Shown in pieces: positions 53,723 to 62,622 of a stretch of DNA of 64,000 bases (position 1 is the stretch's first letter; every line of letters begins with the position of its first letter). The stretch is taken from NCBI RefSeq assembly GCF_019599405.1, contig NZ_RKLQ01000007.1, forward strand, positions 1-64,000, in the 5' to 3' direction. The translations under genes and the position numbers were made by a program. Under the pieces are notes generated by a model that ran no database searches, had not been told where the DNA came from, and saw only the letters and a list, made by a program, of their open reading frames with translations. This DNA comes from Haloarcula salinisoli (GTDB lineage: Archaea > Halobacteriota > Halobacteria > Halobacteriales > Haloarculaceae).

Positions 53723-55528
53723 TCAGAACTCGTCCAGCCAGCGAGCCGTCGTAGCCGCCCGCCACAATCGTTCCTGAGACTCGACGCCGTCCGGGACTGG
53801 CAACTCGGCATGCAGCCGTTCCAATTGGTCTTTCTCGAGATACGACTCCTCGACGAGTGTTCCATTCGAAAGGGCTGCCTGGAGAGTGCTTGCCTCCTCC
53901 TGGATTCCCCGCCTGAGGAACGAGCTGTAGGCGTTGGCATGCACTGGCTGTTCGCGAACGGACTCGGGTACAATGCCTCTGGCAGCCTGGCGGACGAGGC
54001 GTTTGTGCCGGCCGTTGTGGAATCGAGAGCCAGGGCCAAGACGGAACAGGAACGCTATAATTCGCGAGTCCAGGAACGGGTGAAACAGCTCAGTCCCGTT
54101 GGCCAGTGCGATACGACGAATCGAATCCGAGACAAAATCCATGTAGGGGTCCGTGAGCTGGTACCGGAGTGAGCAGTTCACGAACGACAGCGCCCGGGAG
54201 ACGGTCTTGGGCTCTCGCCGAGCGGCCGGGGGCCGCTCGTCGTCCCTGTCAACGCCGATAGGGGGGTCCCGATAGTTCAGTTCCCGGAGTGTGACTGACT
54301 GGCTCGTGGCCGCTGGAAGCAGTCCGTACAACAATCCAGCTTTGAGCACCGATAGATCGTCCCGCCAGGCCTCACGGACGAAGTCGGCCACGTGACCCTC
54401 ACACAGCAGGTCAGTGTAGGCGAGCCGATTTCCGTCGAAGAGGTTCCCCCCGACACCCGTAAAGACGCCCTCAAAGCCGTCGGCGCGTGCTTTCGCAGTG
54501 ACAGTGTCGAAGAGTTCAAGGCTCGAATCCCGACACGGTGTCCCAACAAGGGCCCTGAAATCACGTTTCAACGGCCAGATATCGGCCCCATCAAGGAAAG
54601 TAGTGGAAACGCCGTCGGTGGAAACTGCGCTGGCGGACGTTCGCTCATCGATGGCGGATATCCCGTCGAACGTGACGACGAACGCTTCTGCCCGCCCTGT
54701 CTCCCTCCGGGCGCTCTCTTCCGTGACAAGGGACCCGATGAGTGTCGAGTCCAGCCCGCCGCTCATCATCACTGCCGCGTTGCCAACTACCTCGAGACGG
54801 TTCCCGATCGCCGACCGAAGCAACTGTTCCAGTTGACGTCCGTGGTCAGAAATGTTGGCGTCGGGAGCGCAGCCATACGGTGGTCGCCAGTATCGGTCGA
54901 CGGAGAGACCATCTGGGTCCCAGGTGACGACCGTGCCAGGCTCGAGCCGAGCGATATCTCTGTAGAAGGATTCTCCGGCTGTCTCGAGACGACTGTCGAG
55001 GAACTCACGGATGAGGTGGCGATTTGGCTCATCAGCTACGCTGGAGTGGGCAGCGATTGCACGCGCTTCCGACCCCGCGACGAACAGGTCATCAGTAGCG
55101 GCGTAGTAGATATGCCTGATACCTGTTCTGTCTCTTGCCGCGACCGACCGGCGCCGATTACTATCCCACAGCACGGTCGCGAAGGGGCCTCGAATTTGCT
55201 CCGGGAACTCCGTCCCCCACTTTGTGTACGCGTCGAGGACCAGACGAGAGTCCGGTCGTGGTTTCGAGGGCTCCTGTCCCAGTCGCGCTAATAGCTGCTC
55301 CCGATTGTCGATCCGACCGTCGAATGCGACGTAAATACCGCCCTCTGACACGGGCTGTGACGCGTGAGGTCTCGAACCCGTATTGAACTGGTGACAGCCG
55401 ATTGAAGCCGTCCCGACGTGCGTGGCCCCCTCTCCGTCGTGGCCGCGGTAGGAGAGCCGGTCGAAGAGCCGTTCGAAGACGGTTGGCTCCACCTGTTGCT
55501 TGTCGACTACTGCCAATATTCCGGACAT
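53723..55528 (-). CDS. Asparagine-synthetase-like ligase lacking the glutaminase Cys
   Basis: 601 residues. The Ntn glutaminase-like domain (~1-190) keeps the fold motifs (SYRGHDGEG, FDGRIDN) but starts MSGI, so the nucleophile Cys2 of true AsnB is Ser. The synthetase domain has the PP-loop MMSGGLDST (~254). Enzymes without Cys2, such as beta-lactam synthetase and lasso cyclases, adenylate a carboxylate and make an amide with a nucleophile other than glutamine-derived ammonia. That suggests an amide-bond or ring-forming step here. It is 272 bp downstream of the ligase gene on the same strand. Confidence 0.85.
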   Translation of the reverse strand: MSGILAVVDKQQVEPTVFERLFDRLSYRGHDGEGATHVGTASIGCHQFNTGSRPHASQPVSEGGIYVAFDGRIDNREQLLARLGQEPSKPRPDSRLVLDAYTKWGTEFPEQIRGPFATVLWDSNRRRSVAARDRTGIRHIYYAATDDLFVAGSEARAIAAHSSVADEPNRHLIREFLDSRLETAGESFYRDIARLEPGTVVTWDPDGLSVDRYWRPPYGCAPDANISDHGRQLEQLLRSAIGNRLEVVGNAAVMMSGGLDSTLIGSLVTEESARRETGRAEAFVVTFDGISAIDERTSASAVSTDGVSTTFLDGADIWPLKRDFRALVGTPCRDSSLELFDTVTAKARADGFEGVFTGVGGNLFDGNRLAYTDLLCEGHVADFVREAWRDDLSVLKAGLLYGLLPAATSQSVTLRELNYRDPPIGVDRDDERPPAARREPKTVSRALSFVNCSLRYQLTDPYMDFVSDSIRRIALANGTELFHPFLDSRIIAFLFRLGPGSRFHNGRHKRLVRQAARGIVPESVREQPVHANAYSSFLRRGIQEEASTLQAALSNGTLVEESYLEKDQLERLHAELPVPDGVESQERLWRAATTARWLDEF

Positions 55529-55800
55529 CCGAGATTGCTGCGAGGTGCAGGCGATTCAGAACAACCCTCGGACTCGGCTGATGCACCGACGGACGTTACG
55601 TTTAACGAGATCGCGAACGGATGGAGAATCCGCTGTGACGTAGCCGACACCACCGTCTGGTTCCGTTCCAGTGTATGCCATTCGGCTGTTATTTCAGTGC
55701 CATTTGACTTATATTTTGCTCTCTATCGGGAGATACGACCGCAAGCACGTTGATTCAGACGGGTGATGACCGCGCGGGCACAGGTCCAGTCCGGGCTCAC

Positions 55801-57012
55801 TCAGGTCGAGAGCCGTTCGAGGAAATAGAAATTACCGTCCTCGTCCTGCTGAATCCGGTCCTCCGTGCGGAGCCAGCCGTCGGTAAACAGTTCGCTGGCC
55901 GTTATGTGTCGGTTCCAGTAGCCGGGTGTCACGACATCGCCACGGAGCAACAGCTCACCATCGTTTCCAGGGGGTAGCTCACGGCCAGTGGACGGGTCTA
56001 CCAGCTTCGTCTCTAGGACATCGGCAGGCTGACCGATGTAGTTCGGTTGAGTGTCCGCCGACAGGGTACCCATGCTCACAGCGAGTGATTCAGTCTGCCC
56101 ATAGTAGTTGATGACGTTGTCGACATCGTAGGTCGCTTCGAAGTCGGTAAACGTGGACTTCGACCGAAGCAGGCCGGTTGTGACCATGCATATCTCCAGT
56201 GACGACGTGTCGGACACTGCCTCGTCGTCAACTTCGATAGTCTCGCGCATCTGCTGGGGTTTTAGCAAGTTGAGGCGAGGTTCGTACTCCGCGATAAGTT
56301 CGCTCCACCACTGGGGGTCCCACTCTGCCTGCAAGACCACCGAACCACCGACACACAGCGCGGGCAGTGCTGACCCGTATATACCCGGACTGCGACAGAG
56401 GGGGACGGAAGCGAGAAAGATATCGTCGTCTGAGAGGTCAAACACATTGGCCGCCATCTCTACGACAGCCGTAATATTTCTATGTGTATGGATGACCCCT
56501 TTCGGTGTGCCTGTCGTCCCGGAGGTGTAGACGACTTTCGCGATGTCGTCGTCCATCTGTGGTTCCACAGTCATCGACGGCTCCGAGACCTCGGTGATAC
56601 CGAGGTCTCCAACGGCTGCCGTGTCGATTTTTGCCACCGGTATCTCGGCGAGTGGGTCCCCTGATATCTGCTCCCGGAGTCTCATAGCGTACTGGTCGGT
56701 TGTCACCACCAGGGACGGTTCGATGTCCGCGAGCACGTGACTCGCGACCTCTCCGCCCCACCTTTCGTCCATCGGCACGCCGACTGCGCCGACACGCCAG
56801 ATGCCAAGCAGCACAGAAACGTATGCCGAATCGTTCGGCAGGTGGAGGATAACGCGGTCTGATGGCCCGATGCCGTTCTCCCGGAGGAGTCCCGCAACGT
56901 ACCCAGATTCTCTCCGGAGCTGCTGGTAGGATTTGTCATCACGTCCCGGTGTTCGGATAGCGACGTCATCGTTTCCTGTTGCGAATCGGTCGAACTTTCG
57001 GCAGACGTTCAT
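55801..57012 (-). CDS. AMP-forming ligase without C-terminal lid
   Basis: 403 residues. Adenylation motifs: VVYTSGTTGTPKG (~168-180), YYGQTES, and NDGELLLRGDVV then DGWLRTEDRI. It stops after FYFLERLST, near the hinge where the ~100-residue lid with the catalytic Lys would start; no matching lid was found in the next frames. So it resembles a stand-alone adenylation domain. It could activate an amino acid or acyl group for transfer by a partner such as the AsnB-like or LuxE/LuxC proteins. The leaderless promoter (TTTTTATTATTC) is ~28 bp upstream of ATG 57012. Confidence 0.88.
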   Translation of the reverse strand: MNVCRKFDRFATGNDDVAIRTPGRDDKSYQQLRRESGYVAGLLRENGIGPSDRVILHLPNDSAYVSVLLGIWRVGAVGVPMDERWGGEVASHVLADIEPSLVVTTDQYAMRLREQISGDPLAEIPVAKIDTAAVGDLGITEVSEPSMTVEPQMDDDIAKVVYTSGTTGTPKGVIHTHRNITAVVEMAANVFDLSDDDIFLASVPLCRSPGIYGSALPALCVGGSVVLQAEWDPQWWSELIAEYEPRLNLLKPQQMRETIEVDDEAVSDTSSLEICMVTTGLLRSKSTFTDFEATYDVDNVINYYGQTESLAVSMGTLSADTQPNYIGQPADVLETKLVDPSTGRELPPGNDGELLLRGDVVTPGYWNRHITASELFTDGWLRTEDRIQQDEDGNFYFLERLST

Positions 57013-57158
57013 ATACTAATATCTCCCCCCAAGAGAGAATAATAAAAATGTCGGTCGATAGCCACTTGAGCTGTGGTCGGGTACCCATCGGTGGCCCCGG
57101 TGGCGTATCCAACACCCGAACAACAAAATTTAACTTCAGCTGTCGGTCAAAATTTACT

Positions 57159-57596
57159 ATGGTCGTTGGACCAGCTCACCACTACGGAGTCAACGTATCG
57201 GATATCGATCGGTCGATAGAGTTCTACCGTGACGTTCTCGGGCTTGAGGTCCTCCGTGAGGAGCAGGAATTGAGCGACCACCACGAGGACCTCCTCGGCG
57301 TCGACGGCACGGAGGGAACGTTCGCTGTTCTTGGGGGCAACGGGTTCAAATTCGAACTGAAGAGCATCTCGGAACCCTCTACGAAGAATATCAACGCCAT
57401 GCGAAGGCCTGTCGATATTGGTGACGACCACTTCTGTTGGGAAGTCGAAGATATCGATGCAACCTACGAGGAGCTGACCGAACGGGGCGTGGAGTTCCTC
57501 GGTCCGCCCAAGTCGGTCGGTACAGTCGATTCCAGAGTCGCTTACTTCTACGATCCCGACGGGAACGTTCTCGAACTCGTCGAGCCGGGTTCGTAA
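57159..57596 (+). CDS. VOC-superfamily protein (glyoxalase/dioxygenase-like)
   Basis: 145 residues from ATG 57159. Two beta-alpha-beta-beta-beta halves are visible: HHYGVNVSDIDRSIEFYRDVLG and DDHFCWEVEDIDATYEELTERGV. The C-terminal PDGNVLELVEPG carries the metal-ligand Glu, and the first His pair would supply the others. VOC enzymes include glyoxalase I, extradiol dioxygenases, epimerases and drug-binding resistance proteins. In a cluster with exporters, a self-resistance role is possible. The TATA-like AAAATTTAAC at ~57126-57135 gives a leaderless start; the longer frame is rejected. Confidence 0.88.
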   Translation: MVVGPAHHYGVNVSDIDRSIEFYRDVLGLEVLREEQELSDHHEDLLGVDGTEGTFAVLGGNGFKFELKSISEPSTKNINAMRRPVDIGDDHFCWEVEDIDATYEELTERGVEFLGPPKSVGTVDSRVAYFYDPDGNVLELVEPGS

Positions 57597-57780
57597 CTGG
57601 ACCCCAGCGTTTTTCAGGGGCTAGTGGAGTTCGGTTCCACGGCAGTATTCAACGCCACCCACAGTCGTACCACTCCCTCTGGCACATTGGGCACGGGCGC
57701 GTAGCGGGTACCAACACGTCACTGACCCTATCTGTGAATAAACCACAACTAATTTGCATGATTCCCTGATGTGATTTCGT

Positions 57781-58854
57781 ATGTTCGATGTTGAGCAGCA
57801 CCTCCAAGAGATGGTGCAGCTGCACTTCGAAGACGGTCGCGGCGCACCGTACTGGATTGAAAAGAAGTCGGAACTCTCCTTCGACCCCGTTGCCGAAATT
57901 GAGGGCCCGTCAGACCTGCACCTGTTTGCCGACGACGACGCGTACGGTTCCTTTCCCACCGAACTTCTGCAGACAGCGCCGAGGCAACTCATCCCACAGC
58001 AGTACGATGCGAGCGATTACGGGCTGTTCAGCTCCGGTGGGCGAACAGGCACGCCAAAGTGGACGGCCTGGGTGGCCGACGGAATGCAAGCTCGTGTCGA
58101 CGAGACCTGGCGTGATATGCTGCGTGCAAACGGCGTGCCAGAGGGCCGAGACCTGTTCTATATCGGTCCCACTGGCCCCCACGTGTTTGGGAACGGCATG
58201 CGAAACCTCGCAAACAACCGTGGTGGGTCACTGGTTACTATCGACCTAGACCCCCGCTGGATTCGGACCGCCAAGACGGACCGCGAACTGCAGATGACAG
58301 ACACCGCGGACCGCTACCTTCAGCATCTCCGCAGCCAGGTACAGGATGTCATAGCCCAGCACGGAGATCACATCGGGATGGTCGTGTCCACTCCCACAAT
58401 AATCGGTGACCTGTACCGGGACGGACTGCTCGACGAACTCGATCTTGATGCGGTCGTCTTCTCCGGGCAGGCGATTGCCCCTGAGAACTACCGGCTGCTC
58501 TCCCGGGAACTGGACGCGTTCTTTTCGGGCGTATACGGAAACACCCTCACGGGCGTCCAGCCACAGGTAGATTACAACGAGGACCACGACGCCGTCGTGT
58601 ATCAGCCACAGGATAAGTACGTCATCGTCGAGGTAGTGGAGCCGGGTGGCGACGGGGAGTACGAAACGGTCTCCTACGGGGAAACTGGGCGGACTCTTAC
58701 GCACGTTATCCGGGAGGGGCTGTTCGCACCGTACCTGCTTGAAGATGATGCGGCGATTCGGCTCCCGTCCCAGTCCGGCAACGTTTCGGCATGTCTCGGA
58801 AACCCCGACGTTCCCGAGAGCGAGCAGGACGATATCGAATCCGGGGTGTACTGA
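57781..58854 (+). CDS. LuxE-like/PaaK-like acyl-activating protein
   Basis: 357 residues. The adenylate-forming loop is LFSSGGRTGTPK (~83-93), followed by IGPTGPHVFGNG and VVFSGQAI, matching the LuxE acyl-protein synthetase and phenylacetate-CoA-ligase-like group. LuxE activates a fatty acid as acyl-AMP and passes it to LuxC through a Cys; no clear Cys at the C-terminus is seen, so the transfer step is uncertain. It is 6 bp upstream of the LuxC-like gene, and that spacing supports one complex. Confidence 0.82.
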   Translation: MFDVEQHLQEMVQLHFEDGRGAPYWIEKKSELSFDPVAEIEGPSDLHLFADDDAYGSFPTELLQTAPRQLIPQQYDASDYGLFSSGGRTGTPKWTAWVADGMQARVDETWRDMLRANGVPEGRDLFYIGPTGPHVFGNGMRNLANNRGGSLVTIDLDPRWIRTAKTDRELQMTDTADRYLQHLRSQVQDVIAQHGDHIGMVVSTPTIIGDLYRDGLLDELDLDAVVFSGQAIAPENYRLLSRELDAFFSGVYGNTLTGVQPQVDYNEDHDAVVYQPQDKYVIVEVVEPGGDGEYETVSYGETGRTLTHVIREGLFAPYLLEDDAAIRLPSQSGNVSACLGNPDVPESEQDDIESGVY

Positions 58855-58860
58855 TAGTCG

Positions 58861-60288
58861 ATGAGACAGATTGTCGCTGCCACGGGAACCGACCGTCAGG
58901 AACCGGTTGTCACGGCGGACGTTACGGGGTTTGAGGGGGACCCGATTGGGGCCGTCGAGCGGTTCCCCTCGATGGAGGTGCCGTCGGTCATCGAACGCAA
59001 TCAACACCAGGGAAAAGCGGCCCTCAACGCGCTCGACAGTGGGGAGCTGGTATCGATGCTGGCTGAGGCTGGCAGTCATTTCGCGAAGGGGACACTCGGT
59101 CCGGAAAACACTACTGTCGACGAGTACGTAACCAACGTCGTTCGCGCCACTGGGCTCCCAGTTCGTGCTGTCAGGGAGGCCGTCACCGCGATACGGTCGG
59201 CTCTCGAGTCCGTCGATACCACGCTGCGCTCCCAGTTACCAGGTGACGACGTCACAGTCATCGACACCCTCCAGTACGACACCGGCACGGAGCGAACGGT
59301 CGGGTATGTCCCACGCGGTCGGAATCTGGCGCTCTTGACCCCGAGCAATCACCCGGCTGTAGTGGCACTATCAGTGGTCGCGCTCGGGGCGAAATACCCG
59401 ATGGCGATTCGCCCCTCGAACCAGGAGCCGTTCACTGCAGCCAGGCTCGTACACGCACTCCACGAGGCGGGGCTTCCGAAGGAGTCAGTCGTCTTGCTCC
59501 CGGGTGAGCGGGAGGTCGGCCAGACTGCAGTCGAACAGTCGGACCTTGCGCTCGGTTTTGGGGGGCCTGACCTGCAGAACCGGTACGCTGACGTGAGTAA
59601 CGTCAAGATTCATGGCCCTGGAAACAGCAAGATATTCGTCGATTCCGACTATCTCCAGCGTGACGAGGTACTCGATATGTGTAGGACAGCAGTGATGACG
59701 GGCGGTGGTCGTGCCTGCACCAATGCAACCCAGATTGTCACCACCGGCGATGGCTCGCTCCTCGCGAAGAAACTTGCACAGCGAGTCGCGGGCGCCACCG
59801 TAACGGCTCCACTCTCGGAACGTGCTGAGGTCCCAGCAGTGGTTGCTCCGGCGGAGGCCGACCGAATCGACCGACTCATCGACACCAATCTCACGACCGG
59901 CGCCGGTGAGGACCTGACTGCGCGATACGACGACCGAGACCGTGTGATTGAGCAGAACGGTATCACGTATCTCCGTCCGACGGTCCTTCATCTGGACTGG
60001 AACGACTTCGATGACGGCCGACACGTTCTCGCCTCCGAACTCCCCTTCCAGTACACGGTGGTCGTCCAGGTCCCGAAGACGGATATCGGGACTGCGCTGT
60101 CGGATTCGCTCGCCGTCACAACCTTTACCCACGACGACGGACTCGAGGAGACGTTGCTTCGGGACTCGTCGATAGAGAAGCTGTTCGCAAACGGCGAAAT
60201 GGTGTCAGATATCGACCTCCGAGAACCACATCAGGGCTTCCTTACCGATTTCCTGTTCAGGAAACAGGCTTACCGACCATCGAAGTGA
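58861..60288 (+). CDS. LuxC-like acyl-CoA/acyl-enzyme reductase
   Basis: 475 residues of the aldehyde-dehydrogenase fold, LuxC branch. Motifs: GYVPRGRNLALLTPSNHPAV (cofactor domain), LPGEREVGQTAV, then the nucleophilic Cys in TGGGRACTNATQ (~286). It should reduce an acyl thioester to an aldehyde with NADPH. With the adjacent LuxE-like gene it makes an acid-to-aldehyde unit, and the zinc alcohol dehydrogenase in the cluster could take the aldehyde to alcohol. The acyl group is unknown; no luciferase is present. Confidence 0.85.
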   Translation: MRQIVAATGTDRQEPVVTADVTGFEGDPIGAVERFPSMEVPSVIERNQHQGKAALNALDSGELVSMLAEAGSHFAKGTLGPENTTVDEYVTNVVRATGLPVRAVREAVTAIRSALESVDTTLRSQLPGDDVTVIDTLQYDTGTERTVGYVPRGRNLALLTPSNHPAVVALSVVALGAKYPMAIRPSNQEPFTAARLVHALHEAGLPKESVVLLPGEREVGQTAVEQSDLALGFGGPDLQNRYADVSNVKIHGPGNSKIFVDSDYLQRDEVLDMCRTAVMTGGGRACTNATQIVTTGDGSLLAKKLAQRVAGATVTAPLSERAEVPAVVAPAEADRIDRLIDTNLTTGAGEDLTARYDDRDRVIEQNGITYLRPTVLHLDWNDFDDGRHVLASELPFQYTVVVQVPKTDIGTALSDSLAVTTFTHDDGLEETLLRDSSIEKLFANGEMVSDIDLREPHQGFLTDFLFRKQAYRPSK

Positions 60289-60422
60289 CAGCTCCTGGTA
60301 GCCTCTCCACCGCCAGAACCTGGGAGCGGTGACTGACACACCATCTCGCACTATCGGTGATAAAAAGGGCCGAATAACTTGAGGAAAGAACTACAGGATG
60401 GCGCTCGGAAGAATCCGCTGTC

Positions 60423-61472
60423 ATGTCTCTAGAGAAATCAAAGAATACGGGCACAGGCCCGTCAGACGATACGACGTACGCAATCTCGGCGCAGGATGTC
60501 CATATCACCTACGAGGACGGGACCGAAGCCGTGCAGGGTCTCTCTCTCGAGGTTGAGCGAGGCGAGTTTTTCGGGTTTCTCGGACCGAACGGGGCTGGGA
60601 AGACGACGACTATCAAATCGCTGGTGACACTCCTGCACCCGACTCAGGGGGCGATTCAGGTCGAGGGGTTCGATACCGTCGAAGACCCACTGGCAGTCCG
60701 TGAATCAGTCGGCTACATGGCACAGGAAACCAGCATCGACAGAGAACTCACTCCCCGAGAGAACCTCCGTCTTGCCTGTGAGCTGTATGGCGTGTCCAAG
60801 AGCGAGCGTGCGGACCGGATAGAGAAACTGCTTGACCTTGTCGACTTGCAGGACGTCGCGGACGAACGCTCGGAGAAGTTCTCAGGCGGCATGAAAAAGC
60901 GGCTGGACGCCGCCACTGTCCTGGTACATCGCCCACCGGTGGTGTTCCTCGATGAGCCGACGACCGGTCTCGACCCGGAGGCACGGCGGCGGCTATGGGA
61001 CTACTTCAAGCGAATCAACGAGGAAGGAACGACTGTGTTTCTCACAACACAGTATCTGGAAGAGGCAGATCACCTCTGTGACCGGCTCTCGCTGATACAG
61101 GACGGCCAGGTCGTCGCGACGGGGGCCCCGGAAACGTTGAAATCATCGGTTGGCGGTGATCTCTTCGAAGTGACCCTTGCCGACCCGTCCAAATCACGGA
61201 CTGAGCGTGCAATCAGGGCGGTGCGAAAGCTCGACCAGTTCGCGGAGGCCAGCTTCGAGACGACAGAGAACGGATTCACAGTCAGAACGGAGCGGGACAG
61301 CGAGACGACGAGCGAGTTCTTCGCGGCACTCAATGGTGCTAACATCACCGTCACTGATTTCAACATCCAGTCTCCGACACTCGATGATGTCTTCCTCGCG
61401 TTGACTGCCGACGAATCTGCCGACGTGGCCAGCGGAACGGTGACTGAGTCGGCCCCGGAGGTGTCTCTATGA
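60423..61472 (+). CDS. DrrA-like ABC exporter ATPase (second copy)
   Basis: 349 residues, nearly the same plan as 43133-44182: Walker A GPNGAGKTTT, YMAQETSIDRELTPREN, signature FSGGMKKRLDAA, Walker B VFLDEPTTGLD, and the DrrA-type C-terminus. The two are clear paralogues by long shared stretches. Promoter GTGATAAAAAG at ~60357. It is coupled to the permease by a four-base overlap. Two exporters framing one cluster may move two compounds or serve as duplicates. Confidence 0.92.
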   Translation: MSLEKSKNTGTGPSDDTTYAISAQDVHITYEDGTEAVQGLSLEVERGEFFGFLGPNGAGKTTTIKSLVTLLHPTQGAIQVEGFDTVEDPLAVRESVGYMAQETSIDRELTPRENLRLACELYGVSKSERADRIEKLLDLVDLQDVADERSEKFSGGMKKRLDAATVLVHRPPVVFLDEPTTGLDPEARRRLWDYFKRINEEGTTVFLTTQYLEEADHLCDRLSLIQDGQVVATGAPETLKSSVGGDLFEVTLADPSKSRTERAIRAVRKLDQFAEASFETTENGFTVRTERDSETTSEFFAALNGANITVTDFNIQSPTLDDVFLALTADESADVASGTVTESAPEVSL

Positions 61473-62377
61473 GCAACCGGACTGAGGATACCGTGAACGG
61501 GCGCGTAGACAGGTCCCCCGGGAACGATATGAAAGGGGATGTATGGATCAGCTTCAAACGATGGCTGGTCAAGAACCTCAGGAATCCGTACGTGGTGTTC
61601 ACTTCCCTCGTCCAACCCGTGATATTCCTCGTCCTGTTCGCGGAGGTGTTCGGAGTCGTTGCCGGGGATACACTCACACAGTCGTTCCAGGGGGAGGTCA
61701 ACTACATCACGTTTCTGACGCCAGCGATACTGATCATGTCGGCTCTGGCCTCAGCCGCGACCTCCGGTATCGGTCTCGTAACCGACATGGAGGAGGGGAT
61801 GTTCGAGAAAATTCTCGTCTCCCCGATGAATCGGACGGCTATGTTCCTTGGCAAGATGCTCTCAGAAGTCGTACGTATCGTTATCCAGACGCTCATCATC
61901 CTCTTGCTTGGATATATGCTGTTAACCGTACGAACCAGTGGGTCGGTTGACCAGTATATGCAAACCGGTCTGGTTGGTGTCATCGGTGTCGTTCTAGTCA
62001 CTGTCATCTTCGGAGGTGTGTTCATGGCGTACTCCAATATCGTTGCGCTCGTGTCTCGCGACGAAGAAGCGACCATCATGTTTGCGAATCTTCTTACTTT
62101 CCCCCTGCTGTTTGTTTCGAGCGCATTCCTGCCACTTGATGTGCTTCCGGGCTGGATCCGGGCTGTTGCGGTACTCAACCCGATCACTTACGGCATAGAC
62201 GGTGTTCGGGCTCTCATGCTTGGCCGTGATGTGATGACTGTACTTACTGTGACGGGGTATGGCGGTCTCTGGAATACACTCGTTCCAGCAGTCGGTATCC
62301 TGGTCGGGTTCAACATCGTACTGGGTACCATCGCGAGACGACTGTTGCGACGAGCTGCCCGCGCTGAAGTGCAGTGA
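61469..62377 (+). CDS. DrrB-like ABC-2 exporter permease (second copy)
   Basis: 302 residues with six membrane segments. FLTPAILIMSALASAATSG, DMEEGMFEKILVSPM and FGGVFMAYSNIVALVSRDEEAT match the first permease position by position. The C-terminal GLWNTLVPAVGILVGFNIVLG likewise matches. It forms the channel of the second exporter. The downstream repeat-peptide gene starts 245 bp later on the same strand, which makes that peptide a candidate cargo; this is only inference. Confidence 0.92.
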   Translation: MSNRTEDTVNGRVDRSPGNDMKGDVWISFKRWLVKNLRNPYVVFTSLVQPVIFLVLFAEVFGVVAGDTLTQSFQGEVNYITFLTPAILIMSALASAATSGIGLVTDMEEGMFEKILVSPMNRTAMFLGKMLSEVVRIVIQTLIILLLGYMLLTVRTSGSVDQYMQTGLVGVIGVVLVTVIFGGVFMAYSNIVALVSRDEEATIMFANLLTFPLLFVSSAFLPLDVLPGWIRAVAVLNPITYGIDGVRALMLGRDVMTVLTVTGYGGLWNTLVPAVGILVGFNIVLGTIARRLLRRAARAEVQ

Positions 62378-62622
62378 GAGTTCGATCCATCTGCCCTCTA
62401 CGACGGTTCCCAAAACCCAATCACTCTCTCCACGCTGACTGGTAGTGAGATACTGGCTAGTAACGTACTACTGGACAGCGACGTATCTGGGACGCCCTAA
62501 GCCCGTATCAAATTGACCCGTGACCCCTGACTGGACGCTTTGCTCCGGTCGAGTTCAAACTACTGACTCCCATTGTGAATGAAATAAATACGCTATTGAC
62601 AACTCCAAAAGATTAATTTGAT
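62378..62622. other. Promoter region of the repeat-peptide gene
   Basis: TATA-like AAATAAATACG (~62581-62591) lies ~32-42 bp before ATG 62623, so the leader would be about 10 nt. No other feature is seen. Confidence 0.4.

Noticed and set aside
54392-55291. 299-codon plus frame opposite the AsnB-like gene
   Set aside because: Antisense shadow; the minus-strand product has complete domain motifs.
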